In this document: positions 1 through 10,265 of the stretch, piece by piece
How the letters are laid out: each line of letters opens with the position of its first letter
Position numbering within the stretch: the stretch's first letter is position 1
Origin: Oscheius tipulae
Taxonomy: Eukaryota > Nematoda > Chromadorea > Rhabditida > Rhabditidae
Direction: 5' to 3'
NCBI GenBank assembly: GCA_037178975.1
Contig: JASJZH010000001.1
Span: forward strand, 6,432,501 to 6,496,500
DNA length: 64,000 bases
Notes under the pieces: model-generated
Databases searched by the model: none
What the model saw: the letters and a program-made list of their open reading frames with translations, nothing else
Told to the model about the DNA's origin: nothing
Program-made: the position numbers and the translations under genes

Positions 1-1734
1 ATTGTTTATGTCCTCGCTGCGCTCTCTCAGCCCTTTTCCTCCCGAACCAGAGACCATGTTTTCTATGCCTAGTGCAGGCAGTCCAATTGGCATAAAAGAT
101 CGAGAATTCTTCTGTTTATTGGAACTGAAGGCACATGTGCAAGAGTAAAGAGAGCTCAGTGTCTGGTTGTTTTGCACAAAGGGTTCCCGCACTTCCGATT
201 AAATCGGCGACCTTGAAATACGTATTTTTGGGGTCGCGAAGGATCTCTTTTCAAATGGCCAAGAGCGCACGTGCCCTCTCAGTCATTCAGCGCAAACGTG
301 GCTTTCCCGCCCGCTGCCTAAAATTGGCTGCATCAAGGCCAGCCAAACATCAGCTCCTTTCCTCTCCTCACCAGAGATTACTTTTTCTCTTTCGATCCCT
401 CGAGGTATGAGAGGACAGAGTAGAGGAACAGTTCATTCCGTGGCCTGGTTCAATAACAAGAGACCAGAAAGACTATCCCGTCAACATGCACTTTGCCGAT
501 CTTCTGATCTCCTTCCTCAGGCTGAAAACCCCTTGGCGAGTGGCGCTATTTGTTTGCAATATTTCGAAGATCACGCGGGGCTGCCCTTCACGTGGTTCAT
601 TTCGTCCCGCCCTTTCTGAATCCAGCCGATCAGAGACCGCCTGCTCTCCCCGCGCCGCCGCTGTTTCAATCCCAACAAACAGCCTAGAAGCGACTAAAGA
701 CCGTCTGCCGTTTTCCTGTCTCTCTCTCTCTTCTTTTTCGTAAACTCTTTCTTGTCTCGAGGTCAAGTTCATCGGAAGAGTGCATATCTCGTAGGATTCA
801 AAGAGATCTTTTTGTGTGTTTCGCAATGCGTCTAAAGGACAGAATGGCTTGTTTACCAGTCAAAGGGACGGGGGCCTCTGCCTCACTCTTCGCTCTTTTC
901 ATCTTCCTCTCCTATCGACCGACCTTTCTCTCTTTCTCTTTTGAATTTCTTTGTTTTCGTCTTTTGACACACCCGTCTACGGGTCTGAAACACGCATCGA
1001 TCGATCGCATCTGCCTTTCGCCAACCTGCTGCTCCTTCCGCCCTTCCAACATTCTCTAAATGTCTTATGATCTTCACTATCACCTGAAAGACACTATATC
1101 TCAATCTCTAAGATTCGTTTGGATATGAATAGGAGACATTTGACGAGGCCTTGTCAATTAGAAGTCCATTCATTAAGTGCTCGAAAAGTCTTTCAAAGTT
1201 CTTGGAAGCTCATCAGGAATCTATGAAAAACGATCGGATGTTCCAGTCTCCACCCCCTTTGCCGCCTCAAAATGTGCAGCCGTGGTCACGGGGGGTTGAA
1301 GGGCATTCATTCTGCGGCCAGCACATTCGACCCCTCTTTTTTCTGCTTCTCTTTTCTGTAAACAGGATGCGTGGCATCAGTGAATCAGTGTTAGTATCGA
1401 CTCCTCTAGACACCAGAAACCAAGACAATAATAACATTAAAATCGATCGCTCTTTTTCCGAATAGTCTGATCGGTGTAACTGTCTCTCACTCTCTCCATC
1501 TCTTTTACAACCGAAAAGAAGTCTATTTCATGTGTTGTTGAGCGAGTCTCTATTTACTCTGTGCATTTTGTGCAAATAGAGAGTTGCGGCTGGCAGCTTG
1601 TGGTTTTTGGACATATTTCGTTATCGAAACAGAGAGAGAGAGAGAAAAAGTCGAAAACAGATAGCGTTTCAAGGCTACCTTGATCTCTTGTTTACTCTCC
1701 CGTCTACGTCTGAGTCTAAGAGAGCTTCTTCAGA
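1..1734. other. Upstream region of the distal daf-16 first exon
   Basis: No gene could be supported here. The sequence is rich in pyrimidine runs (CTCTCT tracts) and contains a short AG repeat near 1628-1644. Open frames are short and show no family resemblance or coherent splice pattern. The position directly upstream of the first daf-16 exon suggests promoter or 5' untranslated sequence, which is inference only. Confidence 0.5.
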
Positions 1735-2287
1735 ATGAACATTTTCGACGACTTGAAATTCGATGATCCTGAGCTGCTTCTCTTCGACGTGAACATGCCT
1801 CCGATGAACAAGCCCGCTCCCATGCTGGTCTCTTGCCCCGTCCTTCCTCTCAATTAATCCTCTCTCTTTCAGAGTGCCCCTCATCCTCAGCATCAGCCTG
1901 CCGTGTACTCCACTAATAACAACTTGGTGAGTTTTAAGAGTTTTTGTGTCGAGATAACTTATCTCGTGCTCAATGATCCCTTCGTTTAGACAGACACCAA
2001 TCAATGAATAGGGGTTTCAGAACGCCTCGGTCGATTCGCTCTTCTCGCAGTCGGCCATGTCTGTCAACTCTTCTTTCCAGTCTCCTGAACCCGATCCGGA
2101 TGGTACGAGAGCTGATCAAGGCTGTTCAATCTGAATCTTCAGATGATGGCTTCTTCGATCTCAGCCAGTACTCGAAGGGTGGGCGTTCTGCCTCATTTGG
2201 AGGCTTTCCATCCTACCGTCGTGAATATCACACTGCCACAATCCTCGAGCAGAAGCTGGCTGCCATTCCGGGAAGTGCCAACATGAG
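1735..2287 (+). CDS. daf-16: daf-16 distal alternative 5' exons (DAF-16b/d/f-type N-terminus)
   Basis: Four small coding exons: 1735-1827, 1873-1926, about 2021-2102 and 2143-2287, separated by introns of 40-94 bp. They read MNIFDDLKFDDPELLLFDV, then an Asn/Ser-rich stretch, then DDDGFFDLSQ and GRSASFGGFPSYRREY. The last parts resemble the unique N-terminus of one C. elegans DAF-16 isoform class (DDDFFNL and ERSASFGG motifs, from memory of the family). The 40-bp intron 2103-2142 is needed to create the DDDGFF join. The final exon ends in phase 2 and fits the exon starting at 6144. The acceptor at 2011 or 2020 for the third exon is uncertain. This marks a distal promoter of the daf-16 locus; the N-terminus has no known domain and probably sets isoform-specific regulation. 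Confidence 0.75.
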
Positions 2288-5200
2288 GTCAGGACATTTT
2301 TTACGTAACCGGGTTGCAACCAATGACTCTTTGACTCTCTCAAAGCAAAAACAGATGGTGCTCGGACTGGCAGTCTGGCCTCTTGTTTTTGCTTTTCTGC
2401 GCAGCAGTCTTCAGAAGAGAGCAGTCTAATCTGCGGGAGTGGGTTAATTGCAAAGGAATGCCCAGGAAGTGAGTACGAGCAGAATACATGCACGACATGG
2501 CAAGAAAAACACTTTTTGTAATATGCGTGTTTGCCAGAGTTTGCCGCGTGACGACGATCTCTGATCAGCAAAAGTGCGTCGGTGCAGCGCGGAGCTCATA
2601 AACAACAACTCAGATCCAAGACGAGGGGGATCAGCTCAGAATTCGTACTGCTCTCTCTGCTATCTTCTCGTGTTCATCATGTAGTAGCAGAAGAAGATAA
2701 GAGTTGGCCAGTCAGAGATCAGCCGAGCGGCTGTTTTTCTCCGTGAGACCAAGCAAACCAATCCAAGAAATGAGTCTTTGCAAAGAGCTGCTCTTCCGCC
2801 CTCCTAAGACTTCGAGCTCAAAAACATTCAGGCTTGACTGCACTTTCATTCGCGCAATTCCTCGAATATCTCATCTCTTTTGTTCTTTTCCCCACTCGTA
2901 AACAGGGGATCAAACTCTAGGAATGTCCTTTTGCAGGTTGAGAGAGATTTGTTGTGTTTCCGTTTCAAACCAAACACGGTTCAGTCCCTCCCCTTTCAGT
3001 TTACCTTCCTCTCTCCCAGGGTAATCCACCCGCCCTGTATATTACCGTAATCCCATTATCAACTGTTTTGCCCTTTTGCCGACTGACGTGAAACAGTTCA
3101 AAATATTGTTCACTGCAAGTAGGTCGATCGCTCTCATCAGACTCTCTCTAACGTACAAATAGGTCTCGTTAGCTTTCACGGGCTCACGTACTTGTACTCT
3201 CTCTTTCCTTTTTGCAATTCGAATTGACAGGTACGAATCCTCTCAGCTCCAGAGATCCGTCTGATCCTTATAATCCCTGAATGACGACTCTCAACTATGA
3301 TGAAGCACTTTTTCGAAACTGAAGTACACTTTCCTGAAATTAGGAAATATGCGCTTCACATGTTCGCCACGTGACCGGAAGAACTTCTCAACTTCTGTCG
3401 CCTGACCCGAACTTTTAGAAAAGTACGACGACGAAAAGACTTATCGACCAAGGCTTCCCTTCCTCTCTTTGTTGACTTTTTCACGTGGTGGTGACCCAGA
3501 CCTTTCTGTTGAAAACAGTTTTATCATAAGACGGCCTCGTTATGGGTCGATCTGATCAGAGCTCAATCCAATTGTCGCTTACCTATTTTTATTCCGTCAA
3601 GGGACAAAGAGCAGTTCGACTTTTGAAGACTCTAGGATTAAACTAGGTGTTTTCTGAACCAGACGGGCGAGACAATCAACATATCAGAACAACAGGAGTG
3701 TCTTTCTCTCTCGGCCCTTCCAGGGTCACTCCTTTGTCTGCCTCTGTCAGGACTGGTTCTTGCCCAGAGTTACTTTAGACAATTTCCTTGGAAGCCGGTG
3801 TGGAGGCGAGGATTAGCTCGAGATGCATTTCCGCTCTGATTCAGACCTCCTTAGTTCGTATTTCCTTTTTCTCTTCTCGGACAACTGACTACTTTTCTCT
3901 CTCTCTCTTTCTTACACCAATCGCACGCAATCTTTGGCTCTCGAAACTCTGCAATCCCCCCGAAATCTCTCCTCTTTTTTTCTCTCCCACTTTTCTATCT
4001 CATCAGGCTGAAGTGGAGAATCTATACTACTATTTTCGCTGAGGAAGACGGTCACCCAGACAGACTGTAAGAGTGGCTAGTCTGGGAAGAAGTAAAAAAG
4101 CGAGTGTCTGTCACTGGCCAGTTCTTTTGTTACCTATTTGTTCTGACTTTTTGACACAATTTCGGAGCTCAGGGGAGTAGTTCTGCGCCCTCCGTCCTTA
4201 TCACACTCTTTTGGCGCAACGAGTCCTCTCCTCGTCAACTACGGTCTCTTGCCAGCCGTCTGCCACGAACGCCTGGGACCGCCCCGCAACCGCTCCGCGA
4301 GAGAGAAGATTCTCTCTTTTCCAGTTGGTCGGCATGCTACCATCCCTCGTCATGAGATCGATTCATTTGATCTACAGATCCCCTCTCTCTCGTCCCTCAT
4401 TCACATATGGCGCGCGCGGCGCCAGACCTTTTTTCTGCGCGCCACGAATCAATTGGCGCCGTTGCGCCTTTCTCGATTAGAGAGAGAGGAGAGAGTTTTG
4501 CGCCAGAAGCTCTCTGATTATGCCACGCTCTCTTTTTGTTCGCTCCCAGCCGTGTGGGAATGGAAGCCCGAGAACTTTTTGAAGTTCTTTCTTTTCAAGA
4601 CGTGCCATTGATTGTTAACCGCTAGAGCTGTCTCTCTCTCTCCCGCTCGCCGTCTCTCTCTTTTTCGTCTCGCCAATCTCCGCCGCCAAATTGCTTCTCC
4701 TGTTGCGAGAAAGTGAGTCGCCACTCGCTCTTTTTATTTCACGTTTTGCCATTCAACTTTTGTCTGGGAAATCTCACTCCTTTCTCTCTTGTCCACAAAG
4801 GTGAGGGGAACTGGTTTTTCCCATTGGAAACTATGGGTCTGTCCCAGACCCCGTAGACATTAGTCAGTCGATTGAAATAGTCCTTTGACTTACCCAGTTC
4901 CTTCTTCAATTTCGAATAGTCGCCTCACGCCATATGAAAAATGTCACTGAAACTCAATTAAGTGTCTATTGCTGATAATTGACACTTATTCCCGGGCTGT
5001 CGGGGCAGTCTCTCTCTCTCTCGCGATTCGTCCTCCTGGCTGGCTTCTCGTTATTCTCTTTCCGACCGCTTGTCCTTTTTGTTTTCCTGCTTCCCCTCCA
5101 TCCTCTCTCCCAGAGTCCCTCTCTACCCAAGCGCTCTCATTTCTTTCTTTCTTTTTTTCTTTTCTCCTTTCTCCTTCTCCTAGTACCTGAAATGTACTTT

Positions 5201-5821
5201 CTCTCACGACAAAAGACTCCTCTTACGGTAGTTTCAGTCGATTTCACGTGTGTGTCGGCAGCTGACCTTTTCTCGGCGAGATTTTTGATTGGTTGTGCGG
5301 GTGAGAGAGACTGGAAACAGGCGAAAGCCAAAAGGGAGAGAGTCGCTCTGCAAAAATGACAGAGATCGCTCGTACAGTTTTTGCAATCAATGTCTTTCGA
5401 ATCTGAACTTTAGACTCATTTCGCGCGTCGCTGAAAGATTCATTAACCCTCTCCCTCTCGCTCAAAAAGTTCTTCCTCAATTCCGAAGTAATCTCCTCGT
5501 AGCAGCTGCAAAATGACACTGAATCATTTCCTCGTACCTTCCCTCGTTATCGTAACTATCTGTTCAGTCAGTACCAGTCTGGACCTCCCTCGACTATCAG
5601 TCGTCCTCTCCCTCTGATTAGTCAGAAGCCTCTTCCAATTATCAGTCAGTCGTGTCTTCCTCTCAGGTGTACCCTCTCTTTCCGTCATCTGCCTAATTAG
5701 GTCACTTCACTCTTTCTCTTGCTCGCTTTCATAAATCTCTTCATCGAGACTCTCTAGACTCGCGATTGCTGCCGTTGCTCATCTATCGCTGTTACCTTGC
5801 TCTCAGGAGAGAATCTCATCA
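2288..5821. other. Large daf-16 intron or promoter region
   Basis: About 3.5 kb between the distal and middle daf-16 first exons. No gene could be supported. The stretch is pyrimidine-rich, with many CTCTCT runs and a purine-poor plus strand around 4600-5200. By analogy with the C. elegans locus it probably holds isoform-specific enhancers and the promoter for the 5822 exon. No specific binding site is claimed. Confidence 0.45.
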
Positions 5822-6036
5822 ATGAGCGTCGGAAGCGGAGCCGGCTCGGCCAGTCCCACCCATTTGGGTGCCGATGTTCCCGGTTCTTACCTCAACGGAG
5901 CCTCTGATGAGGTTCTGGAGGAACTTTCTCCAATGCCTCGAGATCGATGTAACACATGGCCCATGAGGAGGCCGAATCTCGAGCCGACTTCGAGTAACAG
6001 TCCTTTGATGCATGAGCAGATTCCTGAAGAGGACAA
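5822..6036 (+). CDS. daf-16: daf-16 middle alternative first exon
   Basis: A 71-codon first exon starting at ATG 5822, preceded by a good splice-acceptor-like CTCTCAG that could be a trans-splice site. It encodes PMPRDRCNTWPMRRP and MHEQIPEED. The RDRCNTWP core fits the AKT/SGK consensus RxRxxT that is conserved at the FOXO N-terminus. C. elegans DAF-16 has an almost identical exon (PMPRDRCNTWPMRRP). It ends in phase 2 (AA|GTAAGT), the same phase as the exon ending at 2287, so both can splice to 6144. An isoform built from this exon and the 6144-10265 exons would be about 490 residues. Confidence 0.85.
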
Positions 6037-6143
6037 GTAAGTTGGGGAAAAGAGAGAGTCAAAGAGACTTTGATGGCAAAAAAAACCGGTCCTGGGATCA
6101 ATTTGTGCCACGAAAGAGAAGGGAATAACTGTGACATTTGCAG

Positions 6144-6623
6144 TCTCTACGACAGTTCTGAGCAGCTCGGACGACTGGGAGCTTCTTCGGCTGCCTCTAA
6201 CGGACTCCTTCACAGTCCCGATGGCAACAATACTTTCTCTCCCGGAGGAAACATGGCCTCTCCTGTCATGAATGGAGTGCCGCCTTCTGGAGCTTCAGAT
6301 ACTTCTGATTCGGGTACATATTCATTCAAACACAATTCTTATTCGAGCAGACTTTCCAGGATCAAAGAAGTCGACGACCCGCCGCAACGCGTGGGGTAAC
6401 ATGAGCTATGCCGATCTGATCACCCAGGCTATCATGAGCAGTCCTGAAAAGAGACTGACTCTTTCCCAGGGTAAGATCTTGTTTTGACTAGAGGAAAGGT
6501 TTCAAGTTTCTCCTCTTTCCCATACGCGGCAACAAATAACAATTTTCAGTATACGAATGGATGGTCCAGAATGTGCCTTACTTCAGAGACAAGGGAGACT
6601 CAAACAGTTCTGCCGGATGGAAG
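6144..6623 (+). CDS. daf-16: daf-16 alternative exons for the first half of the forkhead domain (b/f type)
   Basis: Three exons: 6144-6313, 6360-6470 and 6550-6623. They encode LYDSSEQLG, then [20 protein letters not shown] and [11 protein letters not shown], then [20 protein letters not shown] ending at AGWK. This is the N-terminal half of a FOXO forkhead domain (helices 1 and 2), ending at the point where shared exon 9013 begins with [13 protein letters not shown]. The same half is encoded again at 8281-8429 for the other isoform class, so the two versions are mutually exclusive. Splicing phases agree throughout. In C. elegans the two DAF-16 classes also differ in this half of the domain. 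DNA recognition helix 3 is in the shared part. Confidence 0.9.
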
Positions 6624-7951
6624 GTTGGTTTAAATACGAAACGAGAGGGGAATCTGGTCCGAATCGTTAGCCCCATAAAATGGAACAGTCACGTCAGTTA
6701 CTCGTCTGTTTGTCAGTCCCCAAATGTTGACTTTCGCTGTTTTGCTCCGGGGGCTCAGATACCGGCTGTGGGAACATTTGGAGGCGAGTCACCAACAGGG
6801 AAGAGAGGGGGATATCCCGTGGTTTATAGAATACGAAGCAACAATCAGAAATCTGCTCGACGAGGCGAACCAAAACAAGCGGGCTTTCCGAGAATGAGAG
6901 AGACTGATCACTGAGCGAAGATGGCGCGAACTCTCCGAGAGCAAGGAAATTGGCAAACGAGGGACTTCTTACGGTGTAATCAGTGATTCTCTGAGTAATT
7001 TGCGATTGACTTGGATTGGGTCCCTCGAAGGTCTGATAAAAGTCCCCGATGTTTTCCCTTCGGGGATAGCGAAGCACCAGCAGGCACTGGCAAATATCCG
7101 CGACCATGTGACGGGAGTCTATAGTTAAGAAGAAAGAAGCTTGAATTCTCCACACATCATCAGAATAACAAACGGATCCACGGAATGATGACGTTCTTCT
7201 TTGAGCTGGTCTTGCCACGAAGAGCTGTTTTGGCCAGGCCTCGAACAGAGATCTTAGGGCTTGTTTCCTCACCGAGAGACCGCGTGATACAACTTTTCGA
7301 AACGCATTCTCTCGTCTCGGATATTTACCGAATCTCAGGCAATAGCTGATAATTACCGTATCCGACCACGCCCCACATACGTTCCGCCTATCCAGCTTCT
7401 GAAGTCAGCCTCCTCTTGTTGACGTCGGCTTTGTCTCTTTTTTTTCTTCTTATCGTTTTCGAAAAGGGAACAGAGGACAGCAGCTCAGTTTTGTGCGTCT
7501 CTCTCCTACTTGTTTTCCTGCTTAACTGTACTAGCTGCAAATCAGCTGATTGGGTGCAATTTGTCCCTCGCTTAGACCTTTTTTGTGCGCAGCCAGCTGT
7601 GTGTCCCCGACGATAGATTAGCGACAGAGAGAGGTCCCGGCAGCCGAGTGACCGACCCCTGACCTCGCGCAGTGGTCGTCTCTCTCTCGTCATCGATCGA
7701 CCAAAAAAAACGGCCGCTCGGCCCCCGTGTCTCGCTCCACCACACGCGGCCGTCCCGCACATACACACACAATCGACCCACGCCGCCCCACAGCGCGTTT
7801 TTTGCCCGCCTGGCTCATAACTCGCTGCTGCTGTCTTCGGGCACCGCCCCTCTCTCAGCTGGCCAGTGGCCTTCCCATATTTTGATCTACCTCCCTCCAA
7901 CTACCTCATTTGAGAGCCTCTACCTCGACCCACTCTCTCTACCTCAGAAAT
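6624..7951. other. Region between alternative daf-16 forkhead exons; proximal (a-type) promoter
   Basis: About 1.3 kb preceding the daf-16a-type first exon. It includes a long open frame on the minus strand (6694-7272) that has no family resemblance and is probably chance. A short plus-strand frame with a hydrophobic start (7416-7616) also lies here, in the presumed leader of the a-type transcript. The position implies promoter and 5' leader for the exon at 7952. No specific elements are claimed. Confidence 0.4.
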
Positions 7952-10265
7952 ATGGAAGTGTCCACTGAAGACGACTTCCCCCCAGAACCTCGAGGACGTT
8001 GCTACACTTGGCCCATGCAACCCTATCTCTACGATGCTCAGTCTGTCCAAGAAGGTGTTACGATGTGTCGAGAACCGACGGTGGCCCAGCTGTTGGCAGC
8101 TACTCCTAGCACTTCGATGGGCACGCAGCTAATGCCTTTGGGAGTGATGCCTGTACAGATGCCTCTACCTCCAAAGAAGAAACGATGTCGAAAGAAGCCA
8201 GCCGATCAACTGGCACAGAAGAAACCGAATCCATGGGGTTTTGTCCACTTCTAGTCTCTTTAGCATTCGCTCCTTTTTAGGCGAGGAATCCTACTCGGAT
8301 ATTATTGCTCGAGCACTTGAATCTGCTCCCGACGGTCGACTAAAATTAAATGAGATCTATCAGTGGTTTTCCGATAATATTCCCTATTTTCGAGAGCGTT
8401 CTAGTCAAGAGGAAGCTGCCGGTTGGAAAGTAAGTTTTCCCATGCTATCATAATCGGGGTTCTGTGCCCCACCAATCTAATCTCGCCTAGCCTCATATGA
8501 CCTTTTCTTTATTACCCTTTTGATCCTTTTCACTTCGAAAAATGACAAATCAATGGCCTTCTGTCGGTCAGGCATTTTTGAGCCTCGCGCCGTCTGTCGA
8601 CCGATCTGTCATCTCATCCCAAAGCGAGAAAATGACTGTGATCCCTATCGAAACTGACTGTCGGATGACCTTTATCCGATCAGATATAATCGACTATCGA
8701 CCCCAAAAGGAAAGATCCTCGAGTCAAATGTTTAATTAGCATTTACGACCTGCCAATTACGATACTTTTCCCTCGGTCCAAAATTAGAGTTGTTTTGCGA
8801 GTCAAAAGCCTCGTGCATGTTGCGAGGAGGGACTCCTTTGTATAATAGGCACCGGCTTGTGCTACCAGGCAGTGTGAGGCGAACGGCGTTCGCTCACGCG
8901 GGCGCAAAGATCAGTCCGAAAAGACACAAGCCCTCGGGGTATGGGGGTAACATTTCGGACCAGATTAGTGAGAAAGACTTCCTGTTTCAAACAAAGAGAA
9001 AATCTTTTCCAGAACTCTATCCGTCATAACCTGTCACTTCACTCGCGCTTTATGCGAATCCAGAACGAGGGAGCTGGTAAATCGTCCTGGTGGGTCATCA
9101 ATCCGGACGCGAAGCCCGGCAGGAATCCTCGCCGACAGCGCGCCTCGACCATGGATGCTACCAGTAAGGTAAGAACAAAGACTCTTTGTCTTCTCCTATC
9201 TAGTCTTTTCTCTCACTCGTCTCTTACCATTTGGTTCGTTTGGGGGTGTAATTGAGCTAGAGGGGATTTAGGCTAATGGCCATGAGGTCATTCCCAGACC
9301 GCAACTGTTGACCCGAGACCAAATGACCCTGATCGTTTTCAGGCCGCCATTGACAAGAAGCGTCGTGGAGCCAAGAAGAGGGTACAGGACATGAGACTTG
9401 GACTGCACAGTGGAGTGTCCAGTCTGGCCGGATCGACTAACTCTATCCTTGGGCATGACATGTATGCCGACGAGGACTCTCTCCAGGCCGGATCCTTCGA
9501 GCCCATGTTCCGTGCTCGTGCCAGCTCCAACTCGGTTCCCGGCACTTCCAACAGAATCACTCCATCCATGGAGAATCAGTCCACATTCGACGATTTCGAC
9601 TTTCCTCCCTGGGTCGATGGAACCAATGTGCCTGCCATTCCCAATGACATTGTCGACCGCACCGATCAGGTATCTAGATTTTGAGACAATATTGAACAGA
9701 ACGATTTGAAGATGACTCTCTCTTGCCGCAACCCGATGGGAAATGACATCAAGCAGGAAAACAAGCCGGTCAAGCAGGAAAATGGAGTGGCTCCTCCATC
9801 CTACCAGGAATTGAACAGTGTGCGCTGTCCTTCCCAGTTCCAGAACCCTCTGTTGAGGAACCATCATCTGAACAAGTTCCCAGTTCAATCTTCCGGGTAC
9901 GTTTTCCGTGTTTTGACAGCAAGCGTGAGAGTAATAATTAAAGGACTGTTTGTCCCCCGGCACGCTATTGAAAAGAAGCTTGAAAACAACAGTGCATTCC
10001 ATGAATAGTCTAGAGTTCTTTGAAATAACTGTTCATTTGCAGACTGGGACAGTACCCGTCGTACTGGCAGACTCAGTTGGTTCAGCCGACTTCGCAGTCG
10101 TGTGCTGCTCAGCAGTCAGTTTCGGCCTCGGTCGGCTCTGCTCTGCCCATCGATCTCGAGAATCTGACACTGCCGGATCAGCCTCTCATGGAGATGGATG
10201 TCGAGTCGCTTCTTCGCCACGAGCTGAGCCAGACTCGCGATCATCAGATCAACTTTGACATCTAG
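7952..10265 (+). CDS. daf-16: DAF-16/FOXO forkhead transcription factor, a-type isoform and shared C-terminus
   Basis: Nuclear effector of insulin/IGF signalling. Exons: 7952-8237, 8281-8429, 9013-9168, 9343-9669, 9700 (or 9712)-9896 and 10043-10265, giving about 441-445 residues. The first exon encodes [16 protein letters not shown] (AKT site, Thr about 19) and a basic stretch [20 protein letters not shown]. The forkhead domain follows: [20 protein letters not shown], then [20 protein letters not shown] and [16 protein letters not shown]. Further AKT-like sites are RRQRAST and RARASS. The C-terminus has [15 protein letters not shown] (FOXO transactivation core) and ends [15 protein letters not shown]. 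The intron at 9670 is required because the unspliced frame stops at once; it is either 30 or 42 bp depending on the acceptor. Similarity to C. elegans DAF-16a is very strong. Shared exons from 9013 serve all isoforms. Confidence 0.96.

Noticed and set aside
6694-7272. 192-codon minus-strand frame in a daf-16 intron
   Set aside because: Long for chance, but composition is not protein-like, no family was recognised and no splice partners or poly(A) signal support it.
7416-7616. Plus-strand frame with a signal-peptide-like start upstream of the daf-16a exon
   Set aside because: Falls in the presumed 5' leader, has no homology and no downstream exon; more likely pyrimidine-rich leader reading as hydrophobic residues.
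9268-10002. 244-codon open frame on the minus strand
   Set aside because: It lies exactly antisense to confirmed daf-16 coding exons and disregards their introns. It is a shadow of the real gene.
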